Counted from the stretch's first letter, positions 1 through 11,405 are shown. The stretch is DNA of 64,000 bases from Lachancea kluyveri NRRL Y-12651 (GCA_000149225.2 CM000688.1:558001-622000), one strand, 5' to 3'. Numbers and translations are program-made. The notes: generated from the sequence alone by a model not told the origin.

Positions 1-624
<624 letters not shown>

Positions 625-1593
625 AGTTTGATTGATTGGTTGATGATGTTGGTCGTGTTAAATTTTGCCACTCAAGTACAAAACAGTTGCTGAAAAAGGA
701 GAGTCTGAGGGACCGACGGTGGAACTATTGAGAATCTTGAGGAAGAAGGAAAAAAAAAAGACGACAAGGAAAAGAAAGAAAGACAAAAAAAAAAGCCCTC
801 GCTAACAGTCCGGGTAATAGTGCGGTCAGATGGTCCTGGTCACGTGGTTAGAATTGTTAGAAAGGAGTTAATTATGCGTACACAGTGACTTTACTTCGGA
901 GACAAGCATCGAACATCGGAGAATGTTCGTAACGTACATGGTGATATTGTTCGTGGAGCATGGGCAACAGAAATGGGCGTAGGGGCGCTCTTCAAACCTC
1001 GAGAGGGAGAAAGAAGCACGTTGGGAGAACCCACGCACAGAAAAAACAGTGCCGCGTTGGTCCTTCGATATTTTCGTCGCTGGCCACGTCGGTTGCCGCG
1101 TCATCAAGGGTTTCGGCACGGCAGTTATACCCGAGTCACCATATCCTGTTTAAGAACGGATCCTTCAACTCGCTGAACTCAGCAGCCGAATGGTGGTTTT
1201 TGTAAGGTTTGATTGTATTCGGGTAATTTTGTAATGCCCGGCAACGTTTGGAATAAGGCATAATGTCTCGCTATCGACCACATTCGGCAAAGTTCGTATG
1301 CCGGATGTCTTTATAATCCACTTAGGTAATGTTCGTGTCTTAGGCCTTTTTTTCTCTAAGATAAAGAATATTGTAATCGCCGACTGAATCTCGCCCTCCA
1401 AAAAGTGCAAGTGCAAGTGAAAGGGACAATATATATAACAATTCAAAAGAGAAGAGAAAAAAAAAAAAAAAAAAAAAAAAAAACGATCACCAAAGTACTG
1501 TGAGAAATATATAAGTACATATTCCATTTTTGGCTCCCTAGTTTACTCATTCTTCCAGGAGTCTTTAAAAAATCTCACACAACTGCTACTAAT
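625..1593. promoter_or_regulatory. Divergent intergenic region between UBC4/5 and the bHLH gene
   Basis: About 970 bp with no credible gene. It holds two Reb1-type sites, CCGGGTAA at 810-817 and CGGGTAA at 1220-1226, several purine runs, and a 27-nt poly(A) at 1457-1483 some 110 bp upstream of the bHLH ATG. These are typical nucleosome-excluding promoter features. Short ORFs on both strands here have no protein-like character. Confidence 0.6.
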
Positions 1594-2282
1594 ATGGACC
1601 CCAATTTTTTCATTATCGGTGACGATCATATACACCCGTCCCATTTTCCTCCTATGGATCCTGCCAACCCAACCGTTCCCGATTCGCAGCCAGGCAATAA
1701 CTATGAGGGTACAGACTTACCGGTTCAGCAGAATACGTTGTTAGAGCCTGTTCTGACAAGTCCTGAAGAAGACTTTTTCGCCTTGGAAGAGTTACAGTAC
1801 GAGACGAGTCCAGTTTCAATAAAATATGGAAACCTCGAAGAGTCTGAAGCAAAACAGGCGTCACCACAATCTAGGCGTAATACCAACCCTCGTTTGAACG
1901 CAACGGATTTTAGGCGTAAGAATAGTACCGATTCTTCCCTCTCATTTTGCTCGTCTCTGTCTTCGTCAACGTCTCATGTACTAAAAAAAGGAAACGCCAT
2001 TTTTAAATCCAATTCGCACAATGAATCAGGAAAGAAGTACAGAGACGACATAAACAAGAGGTTTCAGGAGCTGAAGCAAATTGTACCAACTTTACGCTGG
2101 GCAGAAGGGAGCTTTGACTTTCCGATAGAGCGACTTGAGGGATTAGTCCCTCCCGTAAAAATTAGTAGAGCCCAGATCTTGGCAAAGTCAATAGAATACA
2201 TCCGTCATTTGGAGATGAAGAACAATCTACTGATCAAGGAAAATTCCTTAACGAAACATCGACTAGGCAATATTCTTATGAT

Positions 2283-2326
<44 letters not shown>

Positions 2327-2433
2327 CACACATGCTACCCCCAAATGCTCCGGTCTTTCAAATAATTCAACAGCTAAATGAGGAACAGGGACAAGAAGAG
2401 GAAGGAGAAATGGAAAGCAGCTCTGGTTCTTAA
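1594..2433 (+). CDS. bHLH transcription factor (HMS1/TYE7-like, SREBP-type Tyr in basic region)
   Basis: A 279-residue putative nuclear regulator. The N-terminal half is Ser/Pro/acidic without a known domain. A basic helix-loop-helix domain lies at about residues 140-212 (KKYRDDINKRFQELKQIVP, a long loop, then KISRAQILAKSIEYIRHLE). The Tyr at position 149, where most bHLH proteins have Arg, is the mark of the SREBP-like group that includes Tye7 and Hms1. The second helix runs on into a short leucine-rich stretch and a poly-Gln run encoded by CAACAG repeats (2284-2326), and the protein ends in an acidic tail. Counting from His142, the glutamate expected four residues on, which reads the CA of the E-box, is Gly146. 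No bHLH gene lies between UBC5 and MAK21 in S. cerevisiae. It could be a diverged TYE7/HMS1 relative or a lineage-specific duplicate; I cannot say which. Confidence 0.8.
2284..2326 (+). repeat. CAACAG microsatellite encoding poly-Gln in the bHLH gene
   Basis: Tandem CAACAG hexamers give about 16 consecutive glutamines near the C terminus of the bHLH protein. The alternating CAA/CAG codons make it less slippage-prone than a pure CAG run. Confidence 0.9.
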
Positions 2434-2648
2434 GAAGAATGATAAAGGCTTTCCCTCATTTCAGTGTCTGCATGTAATCATCTTGTAATGGGTTAGCAAG
2501 AGTTTAGAAATACGATTCACTACGTACATCGTAGTCATATTCAGAAGAATGGGTTCTGTGAGGAGTAGTTTCATGGTTCTTTTACTCTCCTCCCCTCTTT
2601 GATTCTGTTTCGAACCTCGTTCAAACTTCAAGTATAGGTAAAGTGCGT

Positions 2649-2681
2649 CTTGATGCTGTGAACAGAGTACACAGCATCAAG
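2649..2681. other. Perfect 12-bp inverted repeat (hairpin)
   Basis: CTTGATGCTGTG, a 9-nt spacer, then CACAGCATCAAG: a perfect 12-bp stem. It lies about 215 bp after the bHLH stop codon and is the first of three stems within 170 bp. Confidence 0.85.
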
Positions 2682-3168
2682 CGAAAACCAGAGTATCGCA
2701 TCCACTAGCTGTATTAGACTAAGCTTCAAAGCGACCTGGTGCCAGTTCGCCCAAAGTACGTCGGAGAGATGCAACGATACCCAAGCCAGATTAATTCAAA
2801 AAGCTGGCTTCCCCTTTTCATAATTTAGCGTAACATAGGTATTAAGATTCCATACCAGTAGAATCATGCCTTGCAGAAACAAAAATGCGTTCAGTGTTGC
2901 GTATCGAGAAAAAAAAGACAGACACATTCAGCATCCCATCTGGTATCATATGCTGTTCGAATTATTGACCAGCAATTCAATCGTCTTCTCCATTCATTAC
3001 TCGTTTAATCCGTGGAATAGGTCTAGAGTTTGTGTTTGTCAACTTATAGAGAAAGCATTACTATAATAGGTAATACTTTTTTTTTTTCGGGTAACGATAT
3101 GTCTGTTGTTCGATTTCATACTCGCGTTACGACTTTTCTCGTCAAAGATGATGAGTATCTTACAACCA

Positions 3169-3239
3169 GACGTGCACAATGAGTTAAACGGATTCATTTT
3201 CTTTCGTAACCCGGAAAAAATATACTCACTGTGCACGTC
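3169..3239. other. 16-nt inverted repeat, one mismatch
   Basis: GACGTGCACAATGAGT at 3169-3184 is repeated in inverse as ACTCACTGTGCACGTC at 3224-3239, with 15 of 16 positions pairing and a 39-nt spacer. Each arm contains the 6-bp palindrome GTGCAC. Confidence 0.8.
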
Positions 3240-5034
3240 AGCTCACAACTAGATTCCGTACCTTATTAATACTGGGCTTCTACAGGTGTCAGAAACGTGT
3301 TGATAAAACTCTAAAAAAATGCATAGTACAACCACTTTTATAGAAAATTTTAACCAGAGAAAAATCTTTGCATGTATACTCTGTTCTATAAACTAAGTAA
3401 TTTATATCTTTTTTCGAAGTGGATCAAGGGAATGAACCATAATCCATTTTATTTGTTTACAATGTCTGTTGTCATTTTCAGATTTTATATGTTCACTTGC
3501 GATGGAAAGTTTAAAAGCGCAAGAAAAGTACAAACACACATTACCAGTACCACCAAATATTTGATAACTTGACACTAAAAGAGTAAAAAGAGCAGAGAGC
3601 CTCACACATTTATTTCACAATTACCGAAGGCCGATGGACTACCCATTGTTGAATCACGATAATCTTAATGAAGTAAGACAAACTAGTGTAAGCCCGTGAG
3701 ACATCATAGTGACAGCTATGTTTGGTCATTCCGTGAATGTCGCCACGTCGTGCTTTTAGTCAACAAGTGGTGATTCAAGGTACTGAAGTCCAATAAAACT
3801 CGTTTCTTCTGCGCGGTGTAATTAGTTTGCTATGCCAATGTTGTAAAAAACCTCAAATACTAGTGCCTTATTGGGAAAGTGACTGCTAAAGGCATTCACC
3901 AGACATCTTGTGAATAATACTATGCTTTCAGAGCGAAGTGAGGCCAAGCTTCAGTGTTACTCAGATTCCTTTTTTTTTTTTTTTTTTTTTTTTTTACCTA
4001 TTGTTTTTGGTTCCAAACCTTTCAATAACTAATTAAAAAAATGACCAAATTAAGAATTACCCTCACCCAGTTTCGATGTAATGCGTATGCTGAGCAATAA
4101 GGTAACTTTGATCGCATATCTTAAAACTAAACCAAGAGGCCGAATTTAAGGTTGTAACGTACTGGAAGAGCTACTAATCGCTATTCTGTAGAGAGACAAA
4201 AAAAAAGTAGTAAGAAATTTTACCGTTAAAAAAACTGACGCGCTCCTGAAAAAGGTAGAACACAAAAGCTCAGGAAGGTCAAGTATTATGAAAGGACTTC
4301 TGCACCTATCAATAGTGATGTAGAAATATTACCAAGAAAGGTTAAAAAAGCTGCTGGTGACAAGGTGCATTGCACAATGACTCACGTACCAATGCGACAG
4401 AATAGCAACAAGAGCGATATTTTTTATACTCATGTCTGCCTAAATCAGTAATACGACTTTTTCCCTACATTAAGTATCAGCTGAACGGAGTACCCATTTT
4501 AGAGCTTTATTAAAGTACTGTTCAGGGACTGCAACTGTTTTATCAGTCAAAATGTTGCAAAAGAGATACAGTAATTTCATTTTACGTAATAAACGCTACA
4601 AGCCCAGATCACCTAGCGGCTGTTAATATTTCGAACAAAACTTCAAAAAAAAAAAAAACAAAAAAAAACCGGCGATTTTAAAGATCAAGAGATACTTATA
4701 GTGAAGTCGCAAGTTATGTAGGTAAACAATTCAGTCGCACGATAGCCAAACTAGTAGTAAGAAAGTGATGTTTAACTACTAGTTGGTTTGAAGAGGATGA
4801 TTGTGGAAAGTCTATCACATTTAATAGCTGCCACATGAAATTATGTCCCACATTCAACGATACTTTTCAAGTTTGAATGCTTAAAAGTCATTATTCTATA
4901 AGTTAAAAATGTTCATTATTATCATCAATTTACTCAAAAAAGTCATAATAGACGCTACACAAGAATCATCGTACACGCTCAGAGGAAAAAGGCTAAATCA
5001 TGCTACACGTAAAAAAGAAACGTATCTTCATAAG

Positions 5035-5080
5035 AAAAATTTTCAACAGTGAGATGCATGATGAGATGAGATGAGATGAG
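5035..5080 (+). promoter_or_regulatory. RRPE plus fourfold PAC-core element in the MAK21 promoter
   Basis: An RRPE-type AAAAATTTT (5035-5043) is followed by four overlapping GATGAG hexamers (5060-5080), 70-115 bp upstream of the MAK21 ATG. RRPE and PAC (core GATGAG, bound by Tod6/Dot6) are the standard pair in yeast ribosome-biogenesis promoters; Stb3 is the RRPE-binding factor. Four overlapping PAC cores in a row are unusual. Confidence 0.75.
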
Positions 5081-5149
5081 CCATAAAGAGCAACGCAAGC
5101 CTTACTAGCACTCAATCAGAATTCCTCATATCATAGAAGAAGACAGGAA

Positions 5150-8100
5150 ATGAGTGGATCAAATAAGAGTCTTGACATGTCCTCTCTGAGGAATAAAATT
5201 TCTTCGAAACTGGATAAGAATACTACCAAGAAAAACAATAGGAATTCAAAGAAGGACGCCAAAAAAGATTCCATTAAAGAGGCTAAAGATGATTCAAAGA
5301 GCAAAATTAAGGAAGCTACTAAAAAGGAGAGCAATGAAGAAACAGAGTTACTGCGTCGTGAAGCTTTATCCTTGGGGGCTTCAGCAAAGGATTTGGAATT
5401 GATTGAGGACCTAGCTGAAGACGACGATGTTAGCGAATTGGAGTTTAACGATGAGGCCGGCGCAGACGACGATAAAGAATTTAAAAACGATTTTAATGAG
5501 TTGTTAAAGAATATCGGCCTCAACAAGGGAGCAATCCCTGATGTTATTCCAGATGAGGAGGCTGAAACTGAAAATGGAAATGAAGAGGAAGAAGAGGAAG
5601 AAGAGGAAGAAGAGGAAGAAGAGGAAGAAGAGGAAGAAGAGGAAGAAGAAGGAACCAATGGTGGTGTTGAATTGCAACAAGATAAAGAAGCTGAGTTTGA
5701 TGAGGAGGAAGGTGAAAATCAAGATGAGGAAGGAGACGTGCATTCTAACCTTAGTCAAGACTCAGAACCAGAGACCGAAGAAAAAAAGAAAAACAAGGAT
5801 TTGATTACACAAATTCATTTGGTAACTTCTGACAAATTATTAATTCCATCTGATGTCGTTTGGTACCAGCTGCCATTAGAAGCTGAAGCTAAGCAAATAC
5901 ATGACTCGTTATCAGATGACCAAGTGGATAAGTTATACCAAAGGGGTAAAGAGGCTTTAGAGTCAGACAACACTGTCTATTACGAAGAGTTCACGAAAAA
6001 TTCTTCGCAGAGAAAGTTTATGTCACAAATTTTGTCCGATGGTACCTTGAACGATAAAATTTCTGCTTTGACTTTGTTGATCCAAGAGTCTCCTTTGCAC
6101 AACATGAAATCTTTGGATACTTTAGTCTCCTACTGTGGCAAGAAATCCAGAAATTCTGCTTTGCAAAGTATGAATGCTTTGAAGGATTTGTTTTTAAACG
6201 GGTTATTACCTGACAGGAAGCTAAAGTATTTCAAAAATCAAAACCTGTCTATGATGTTGAACAAGAAGACACTAGCCATTTACTATTTTGAAGATTACTT
6301 GAAGAGGACTTTTTTCAAAATTTTAGAAATCTTGGAAAAGCTGTCTCATGATCCAATCATTTTTGTAAGAATGCAGGTCTTGACCCACATCTTTGACTTT
6401 ATCACCTTGAAACCTGAACAAGAATTTAATTTGTTGAGACTGGGTGTCAACAAGTTAGGTGACATTGACAACAAGGTATCCTCCAAGTCCTCTTACCAAT
6501 TATTAAAGTTGCAACAAGCACATCCAAACATGAAGTCAGTTGTCATTGATGCCGTTGTTGATATTGCTTTGAAACCAACTGCTGATTACCATACTACTTA
6601 CTACTCTGTTTTAACTTTAAACCAAACAATTTTGAGAAGAACTGAGGACAGCGTTGCCAATAATTTGGTCAAGACCTACTTCATATTATTCGAAAAGTTC
6701 CTGATCCAAACAGATGCTGACAACAAGGAGGCCAATGATGCTGCAACAAAAACTTCAAAATCCTATGAAAACAAGAGGAAGAAGAATTTCAAAAGAGGTA
6801 AAAAAGGTGGTAAATCTGTCAAAAATGAAAAGACTGAGGAGGACGTTATTGACGAAAAGAACGCTAAATTGTTTTCTGCGATTTTGACTGGTTTAAACCG
6901 TGCTTTCCCATTTGCAAACATGCCTGCACAAGTTTATGAAAGCCATTTGGACACTTTATTCAGGATCACTCACTCTTCAAATTTCAACACTTCCGTACAA
7001 GCTCTAGTTTTGATCCATCAGGTAACCTCAAAGGCCAATTTGAACAGCGACAGATACTTCAAAACTCTATACGAAAGTTTGTTGGACCCAAGATTGGTGA
7101 CGTCTTCCAAACAAGGTATCTACTTGAACTTGTTGTACAAATCTTTGAAACAAGACAGTGAGGTTGCCCGTGTTGAAGCCTTTGTGAAAAGAATCCTGCA
7201 GATTTGCTCTAATTGGTTAAATATCGGTGCTGTCTCTGGTATGTTTTTCCTGTTGACCCAATTGGAAAAGTCTGTTCCTCAAATCAGAAACTTGTTCTTG
7301 AACACTCCTGTAGACCACGAATATGAATCCGACAGTGCGGAGACGGACGACAAAAAGCGCAGTAAAGACGAATACGACAGCCGCAAGCGTGATCCTAAGT
7401 ACGCCAACGCTGACAAGTCATCTCTATGGGAAATAAAAGAGTTCCTGCACCACTACCACCCAACCGTGCAAAATTACGCCCAAGAATTTATGGACCAAAC
7501 GGGCGAAGGCACAAAGAAGCCGGACTTAGGGCTTTTCACTTTGGCACACTTCTTGGACAGATTTGTGTATAGGAATGCCAAACATAAACCAACAACCAGA
7601 GGTTCTTCGATCATGCAACCTCTTGGCGGTGCACATACCGGTTCTTTGTTAGTGAAGGCATCCGACCGCATGTTGCATGAGATGCCAGCCAACACAGAGG
7701 ACTGGTTGAGCAAGAAGACGAATGAAATCAGACCAGACGAAAAGTTTTTCTACCAATACTTCTCAACCAAAGAGACGGCCATCAAGAAAGCTGACAAAGA
7801 ACAGAAGAACAAGGACGTGTTTGATGAAGAAAGCGATCTGGATGATGAAGAAGTCTGGGACGCTTTGGTCAAATCCAGGCCTGACGTCGAAGGCGGGGAA
7901 GAAGAGAGCGATGTTGAGTTCAGCGAAGAAGACTTTGCATCAATGAGCGATGACTCCGACGACCAAGAACTACCAGACGACATGTCGGACGACGACAGCG
8001 AGATCGAGCTGGACGTTATCGAAGCAGACGAAGATGAAGGCGAGCGCGAAGACGAAGCCCAGGCCGACAGCTCATCCGACGATGGAGAAGCCGAGATATT

Positions 8101-8323
8101 TGCCGGTGAAGGCGAAGACGAGGTGTCGTCAGAAGAGGAAGCCTTTTACAGTTTTGCAGACGAAGAACCAGAAACGCCAAGCGACAAAAAACGTACACAC
8201 GAGGACGACGAACAAGCCGATAGTTCCAGAAGCAAGAGAAACAAGAGAAAGAGTTTGAAACAGTTGCCTGTATTTGCATCTGCTGACAAATACGCCCAGT
8301 ACCTGGTGTCAGACGAGGAGTAA
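5150..8323 (+). CDS. MAK21: Mak21/Noc1, 60S pre-ribosome assembly factor
   Basis: A 1057-residue nucleolar protein that works with Noc2 in early 60S subunit assembly and pre-rRNA processing. The N-terminal 200 residues are lysine- and acid-rich, with an uninterrupted poly-Glu run of some 25 residues encoded by GAAGAG repeats (5584-5650). The middle part (about 240-560) is helical-repeat-like. The CBF/Mak21 domain follows at about 560-750 (for example [14 protein letters not shown]). The C-terminal third is strongly acidic, ending in a basic patch ([10 protein letters not shown]). Length is close to S. cerevisiae Mak21 (about 1025). The start at 5150 is the first ATG after the PAC/RRPE promoter. 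In S. cerevisiae, MAK21 (YDR060W) is next to UBC5, matching the UBC gene to the left. Confidence 0.95.
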   Translation: MSGSNKSLDMSSLRNKISSKLDKNTTKKNNRNSKKDAKKDSIKEAKDDSKSKIKEATKKESNEETELLRREALSLGASAKDLELIEDLAEDDDVSELEFNDEAGADDDKEFKNDFNELLKNIGLNKGAIPDVIPDEEAETENGNEEEEEEEEEEEEEEEEEEEEEEEGTNGGVELQQDKEAEFDEEEGENQDEEGDVHSNLSQDSEPETEEKKKNKDLITQIHLVTSDKLLIPSDVVWYQLPLEAEAKQIHDSLSDDQVDKLYQRGKEALESDNTVYYEEFTKNSSQRKFMSQILSDGTLNDKISALTLLIQESPLHNMKSLDTLVSYCGKKSRNSALQSMNALKDLFLNGLLPDRKLKYFKNQNLSMMLNKKTLAIYYFEDYLKRTFFKILEILEKLSHDPIIFVRMQVLTHIFDFITLKPEQEFNLLRLGVNKLGDIDNKVSSKSSYQLLKLQQAHPNMKSVVIDAVVDIALKPTADYHTTYYSVLTLNQTILRRTEDSVANNLVKTYFILFEKFLIQTDADNKEANDAATKTSKSYENKRKKNFKRGKKGGKSVKNEKTEEDVIDEKNAKLFSAILTGLNRAFPFANMPAQVYESHLDTLFRITHSSNFNTSVQALVLIHQVTSKANLNSDRYFKTLYESLLDPRLVTSSKQGIYLNLLYKSLKQDSEVARVEAFVKRILQICSNWLNIGAVSGMFFLLTQLEKSVPQIRNLFLNTPVDHEYESDSAETDDKKRSKDEYDSRKRDPKYANADKSSLWEIKEFLHHYHPTVQNYAQEFMDQTGEGTKKPDLGLFTLAHFLDRFVYRNAKHKPTTRGSSIMQPLGGAHTGSLLVKASDRMLHEMPANTEDWLSKKTNEIRPDEKFFYQYFSTKETAIKKADKEQKNKDVFDEESDLDDEEVWDALVKSRPDVEGGEEESDVEFSEEDFASMSDDSDDQELPDDMSDDDSEIELDVIEADEDEGEREDEAQADSSSDDGEAEIFAGEGEDEVSSEEEAFYSFADEEPETPSDKKRTHEDDEQADSSRSKRNKRKSLKQLPVFASADKYAQYLVSDEE
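5584..5650 (+). repeat. GAAGAG repeat encoding poly-Glu in MAK21
   Basis: An in-frame hexanucleotide repeat gives an uninterrupted glutamate tract. The antisense strand gives a long Ser-rich ORF that is only a shadow of this repeat. Confidence 0.9.
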
Positions 8324-9178
8324 GGGACGAAGTAGAAGTAAGAAAAAGTAAACATAGTGTATAATAGCTGTACGATGTAAGTAACGGTGTACAAACCACT
8401 TTCATGCTCTAATCACGCAGCCGCGAGATTTACGCTTCGGCGATTGCCAACGGTTGCATGAACTGAAGTAAATCCACGGGCAATGTTATAACGGCTGCAC
8501 CTCTTTGCCACAATGTTGTAGGTATCGACTTAGCTCCCAGTTTGGCAGGACTTGTTCCTAGTTTGTCAAGAATGTGTGCTTGACACCTTTCGTAGCGGTT
8601 TTACCCCGGAATAGCGTTCCGTTCTGTGGGATTCCGGCGAGTGACATCCGCGGCCTGGTCTCGAAGACCATCCGGTGTTTCATCAACATTCTGGTTCGCC
8701 GCGCCGCGCCGCTGTCTGCGCAGCTCCGCTACTAGGCGCCGTTTCATATCTTGTTTGGACCGATCTGGATTTTAAAAACAATAGAGATACAGACGTCGCA
8801 GGCTCGCTAAGTCTTAGTTTTAGACGGAGTGGCATGTCGCGTCTGCAAGTGCTGTTCCAGGACGCTGTGTTGCATCACATTCTCGAGGCTAACTACGCTT
8901 TAACGGCCAGATTCGTACAACCATCGTCTCTATAAAAACGGACTATATCTTTAAATGCGTATATAAAAAAAGGGCTTTCCTCACGCAAGTTACTTTGTCT
9001 AGAAGGTGCTGTTTATATTAGATCGCTGTGTCTGTCCCCCCCCTTTTTCTTCTCGTTCTCGACGCTTCCCTTCCATATATAAAAAAGGCACATACAATTT
9101 GTATTTCCGCCGTTTTCTTAGATCAACGTTTCGGCATAAAACATAGAATTCTCGATTCTCTACTGAGTGAAGGAGCAA
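8324..9178 (+). promoter_or_regulatory. TEC1 upstream region with a PRE/TEA-site cluster
   Basis: 855 bp between MAK21 and TEC1, with GC-rich patches. A pheromone-response element in reverse (TGTTTCA, 8676-8682) is followed four bases later by a TEA consensus site CATTCT (8687-8692). A second CATTCT is at 8878-8883. PRE plus TCS is the composition of the filamentation response element bound by Ste12 and Tec1, so this is compatible with Ste12/Tec1 control and autoregulation of TEC1. No gene seen. Confidence 0.55.
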
Positions 9179-10909
9179 ATGCCTGGGAACCATTCTCACA
9201 ACCGCCAACGCAAAGGTTGGAATCCTGCGCATACCAGGATCTTCGATGTTTTCATCAATGATGGCTCCTCTGAAAACAGCCAGCTGGATGACATTTTTTC
9301 TTACGACACGTCCAAGGAAATAGGCGATGTGGACGGCGAAAAGGAGAACTTGGGTGACCCGGACGAGAGTTACCACGATGATAGAGGCAACGATGGCGAT
9401 GACGATGATAACAATGATGACAATGAAGCTGACGACGACGACGACGAAGATGAAGATGAAGAGGAAAGCGATGCCAGCAGCAGTGGCGACGTACGGCTGG
9501 TTAACTCAGGTACGGGCAGGAGAACTACCATTTCCACAGGTTACATCAGCAAGCATAACAATAGTATTGGTAGAAGGAAGAAAAAAAAAAAGACGCTTAT
9601 CTTGCCTCTGGAGAAGTCTTCTTCCGATCCAAACTCATTGGTGCTCACTCCGAAGTCTTGTACTACTTCCAAAAGTTATTGTTCCTTGTCCAAAATCAGA
9701 TCCACGTCTCTACCGTCATTTCCCACAGCGCCTTTGAGTTCGAGTGCTTCTTCACCAGGTGGCGACAAGTGGAGCCCACAGGTGGAGAATGTTTTCTTGG
9801 CTGCATTGCGTATCATTATGAAAAACGGTACCTCCAAAATCAAAATAAACGACAAGAATTACGGTAGAAACGAGTTAATCTCGTTGTTTATCAGGCATAA
9901 AGTTGGCGAGTATAGAACTAAAAAACAGATATCTTCCCACATCCAGGTTTGGAAAAAATCGATTTTGAACAAGGTTTCCAACGGGATCGAAACTTCTCCT
10001 CTGGAAAAGGAAATCTTGCGACTAATCGAATACGGTGTCCCTCAAACCACTGAAAACTGGAAGACCTTCGAGGACACTTTCAAACAGATTATCAGCAGTG
10101 AAGAAAACGAAATCGATACGCCTAATAGCGAATTGGCTTGTTTGCCTCCCAACATGGTTAGTTCCAATCCTTCGGATGTTTCTCAACCAATTCAGCCACA
10201 GTTTTCTAACGCGACTCCCGGTGACATGAGAAGGGAACCTTCCACGCCATTAGAATATGCACAGGAAGTTTATGGCAACTTGAAATCTTACAAGTGTGTT
10301 CCGGTAAATATGCAAGATCATTTCTATCCATTTTTCCCAATCCCAGCTGCTGCTGCACAGCCTCAGACTCCTTTGTCAATGAAGAAATCCAACAGCTTGA
10401 CGTTGCAGGCTGCTCGAGAAGTTGAATTCCAACAGCGCAAGTTGATCGAAGAAATGTTTACCAACAACTCGGCAGGGAACTCAAGGCACGCCGCGGTGCA
10501 GTACAGCGGTAATCTAAACGACTTGAGTGTGCCCAATGGGGTCGCCGTCCCAATCCCAATTAACATGTCTGATCAGGAACACCACCGACACCAGCACCAC
10601 CAACAACAGCAACAGCAACAGCAACAATTGCAGCAACAACTGCAGCAGCAGCAACAGCAATTACGACAACAACAGCAATTGCAACACCACAATAGCATGA
10701 AACAGCCGGTATACTATTATAATAACATGTCAATGTATCCTCCCCCCCCTATGATGCCTCCACACACAGCAATGAACCGCCATCCGGGCCAACTGGGAGC
10801 GTATCCAAATATGTGGCTCCAGCAACAAAAGCGAATGTTTGCTTCACAACAACTACAAAATATAGCTGCGGCTAAGTCTAATGACCCAAATTCCAGTGAA
10901 GAGGAATAA
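9179..10909 (+). CDS. TEC1: Tec1, TEA/ATTS-family transcription factor
   Basis: A 576-residue nuclear regulator of filamentous/invasive growth and Ty-type genes that acts with Ste12. The TEA DNA-binding domain is at about residues 193-262 (DKWSPQVENVFLAALRIIM through QISSHIQVWKK). The N-terminal RIFDVF...LDDIF segment matches the start of S. cerevisiae Tec1. A long acidic Asp/Glu/Asn tract (about 55-100) sits between the N terminus and the TEA domain. The C-terminal part is low-complexity with a Gln/His run (about 470-505) and a proline run. It is longer than the S. cerevisiae protein (486), mainly from these tracts. The open frame extends upstream to a GTG; the first ATG, at 9179, is used here. 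TEC1 followed by MIS1 is the same order as YBR083W-YBR084W. Confidence 0.93.
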   Translation: MPGNHSHNRQRKGWNPAHTRIFDVFINDGSSENSQLDDIFSYDTSKEIGDVDGEKENLGDPDESYHDDRGNDGDDDDNNDDNEADDDDDEDEDEEESDASSSGDVRLVNSGTGRRTTISTGYISKHNNSIGRRKKKKKTLILPLEKSSSDPNSLVLTPKSCTTSKSYCSLSKIRSTSLPSFPTAPLSSSASSPGGDKWSPQVENVFLAALRIIMKNGTSKIKINDKNYGRNELISLFIRHKVGEYRTKKQISSHIQVWKKSILNKVSNGIETSPLEKEILRLIEYGVPQTTENWKTFEDTFKQIISSEENEIDTPNSELACLPPNMVSSNPSDVSQPIQPQFSNATPGDMRREPSTPLEYAQEVYGNLKSYKCVPVNMQDHFYPFFPIPAAAAQPQTPLSMKKSNSLTLQAAREVEFQQRKLIEEMFTNNSAGNSRHAAVQYSGNLNDLSVPNGVAVPIPINMSDQEHHRHQHHQQQQQQQQQLQQQLQQQQQQLRQQQQLQHHNSMKQPVYYYNNMSMYPPPPMMPPHTAMNRHPGQLGAYPNMWLQQQKRMFASQQLQNIAAAKSNDPNSSEEE

Positions 10910-11405
10910 CGACCCTGCATTTTTGAATTTGTTTTCTTTTTTTTTTTTTTTTTTTTAATATTAATTGTAACGATAAGACTAACAAATCATGAGCCAGAAA
11001 ACTCTTTCAACATCCATACATAGTGTATTTCCCATGAACATATAACGTGTTTATAGTGAGCACTCTAAAAAAATATCTGTATTATACTCACCGGATACTT
11101 CATTCAATATACAATTTAAGCTGGCATTTCCGTAAGTATAATAATGCCATATCATATAGTACGTCAATATGTAAGGGCCAACAAGAAAAAGAAAAGACGG
11201 TGTTGGGAGTTAAGGCATTTTTTTTCTTTTTTTTTTTTTTCCACCCAAAGCGATGAGCTGAATGCTCTTTAACTGTAATCAAGCTTTGCATTTTTATATT
11301 AAATTTTAATAAATTTTCCCAAAATTTTAGCTCCTGCCTTTTTAACCGCTGTTCGTGACTCTTTAGTTTCTCTTGCTTTCGTTATTAAAAAAAAAGAGGC
11401 CAGTG
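10910..11405 (+). promoter_or_regulatory. TEC1 3' end and MIS1 promoter
   Basis: About 500 bp with two long T-tracts (around 10938-10957 and 11219-11240), AT-rich 3'-end-type sequence, and TGACTC at 11356-11361. TGACTC is the core bound by Bas1 and Gcn4 and is common in purine/one-carbon genes. It is only about 45 bp upstream of the MIS1 ATG, so its role is an inference. No gene seen. Confidence 0.5.

Larger units (their letters stand above)
2434..5149. other. Long gene-free stretch with hairpins, upstream of MAK21
   Basis: About 2.7 kb with no ORF that resembles a protein, which is unusually long for this compact genome. It contains a 12-bp perfect hairpin (2649-2681), an 8-of-9-bp hairpin (2731-2750), a 7-bp hairpin followed by CCCCTTTT (about 2784-2815), a 16-nt inverted repeat (3169-3184 with 3224-3239), a T26 run (3970-3995) and a Reb1-like CGGGTAA (3088-3094). 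The right end holds the MAK21 promoter. No tRNA A/B boxes, snRNA signatures or LTR ends were seen. A non-coding RNA gene is possible. Confidence 0.5.

Noticed and set aside
5131-5658. 175-codon minus-strand poly-Ser ORF over MAK21
   Set aside because: Shadow of the GAAGAG repeat; no independent evidence.
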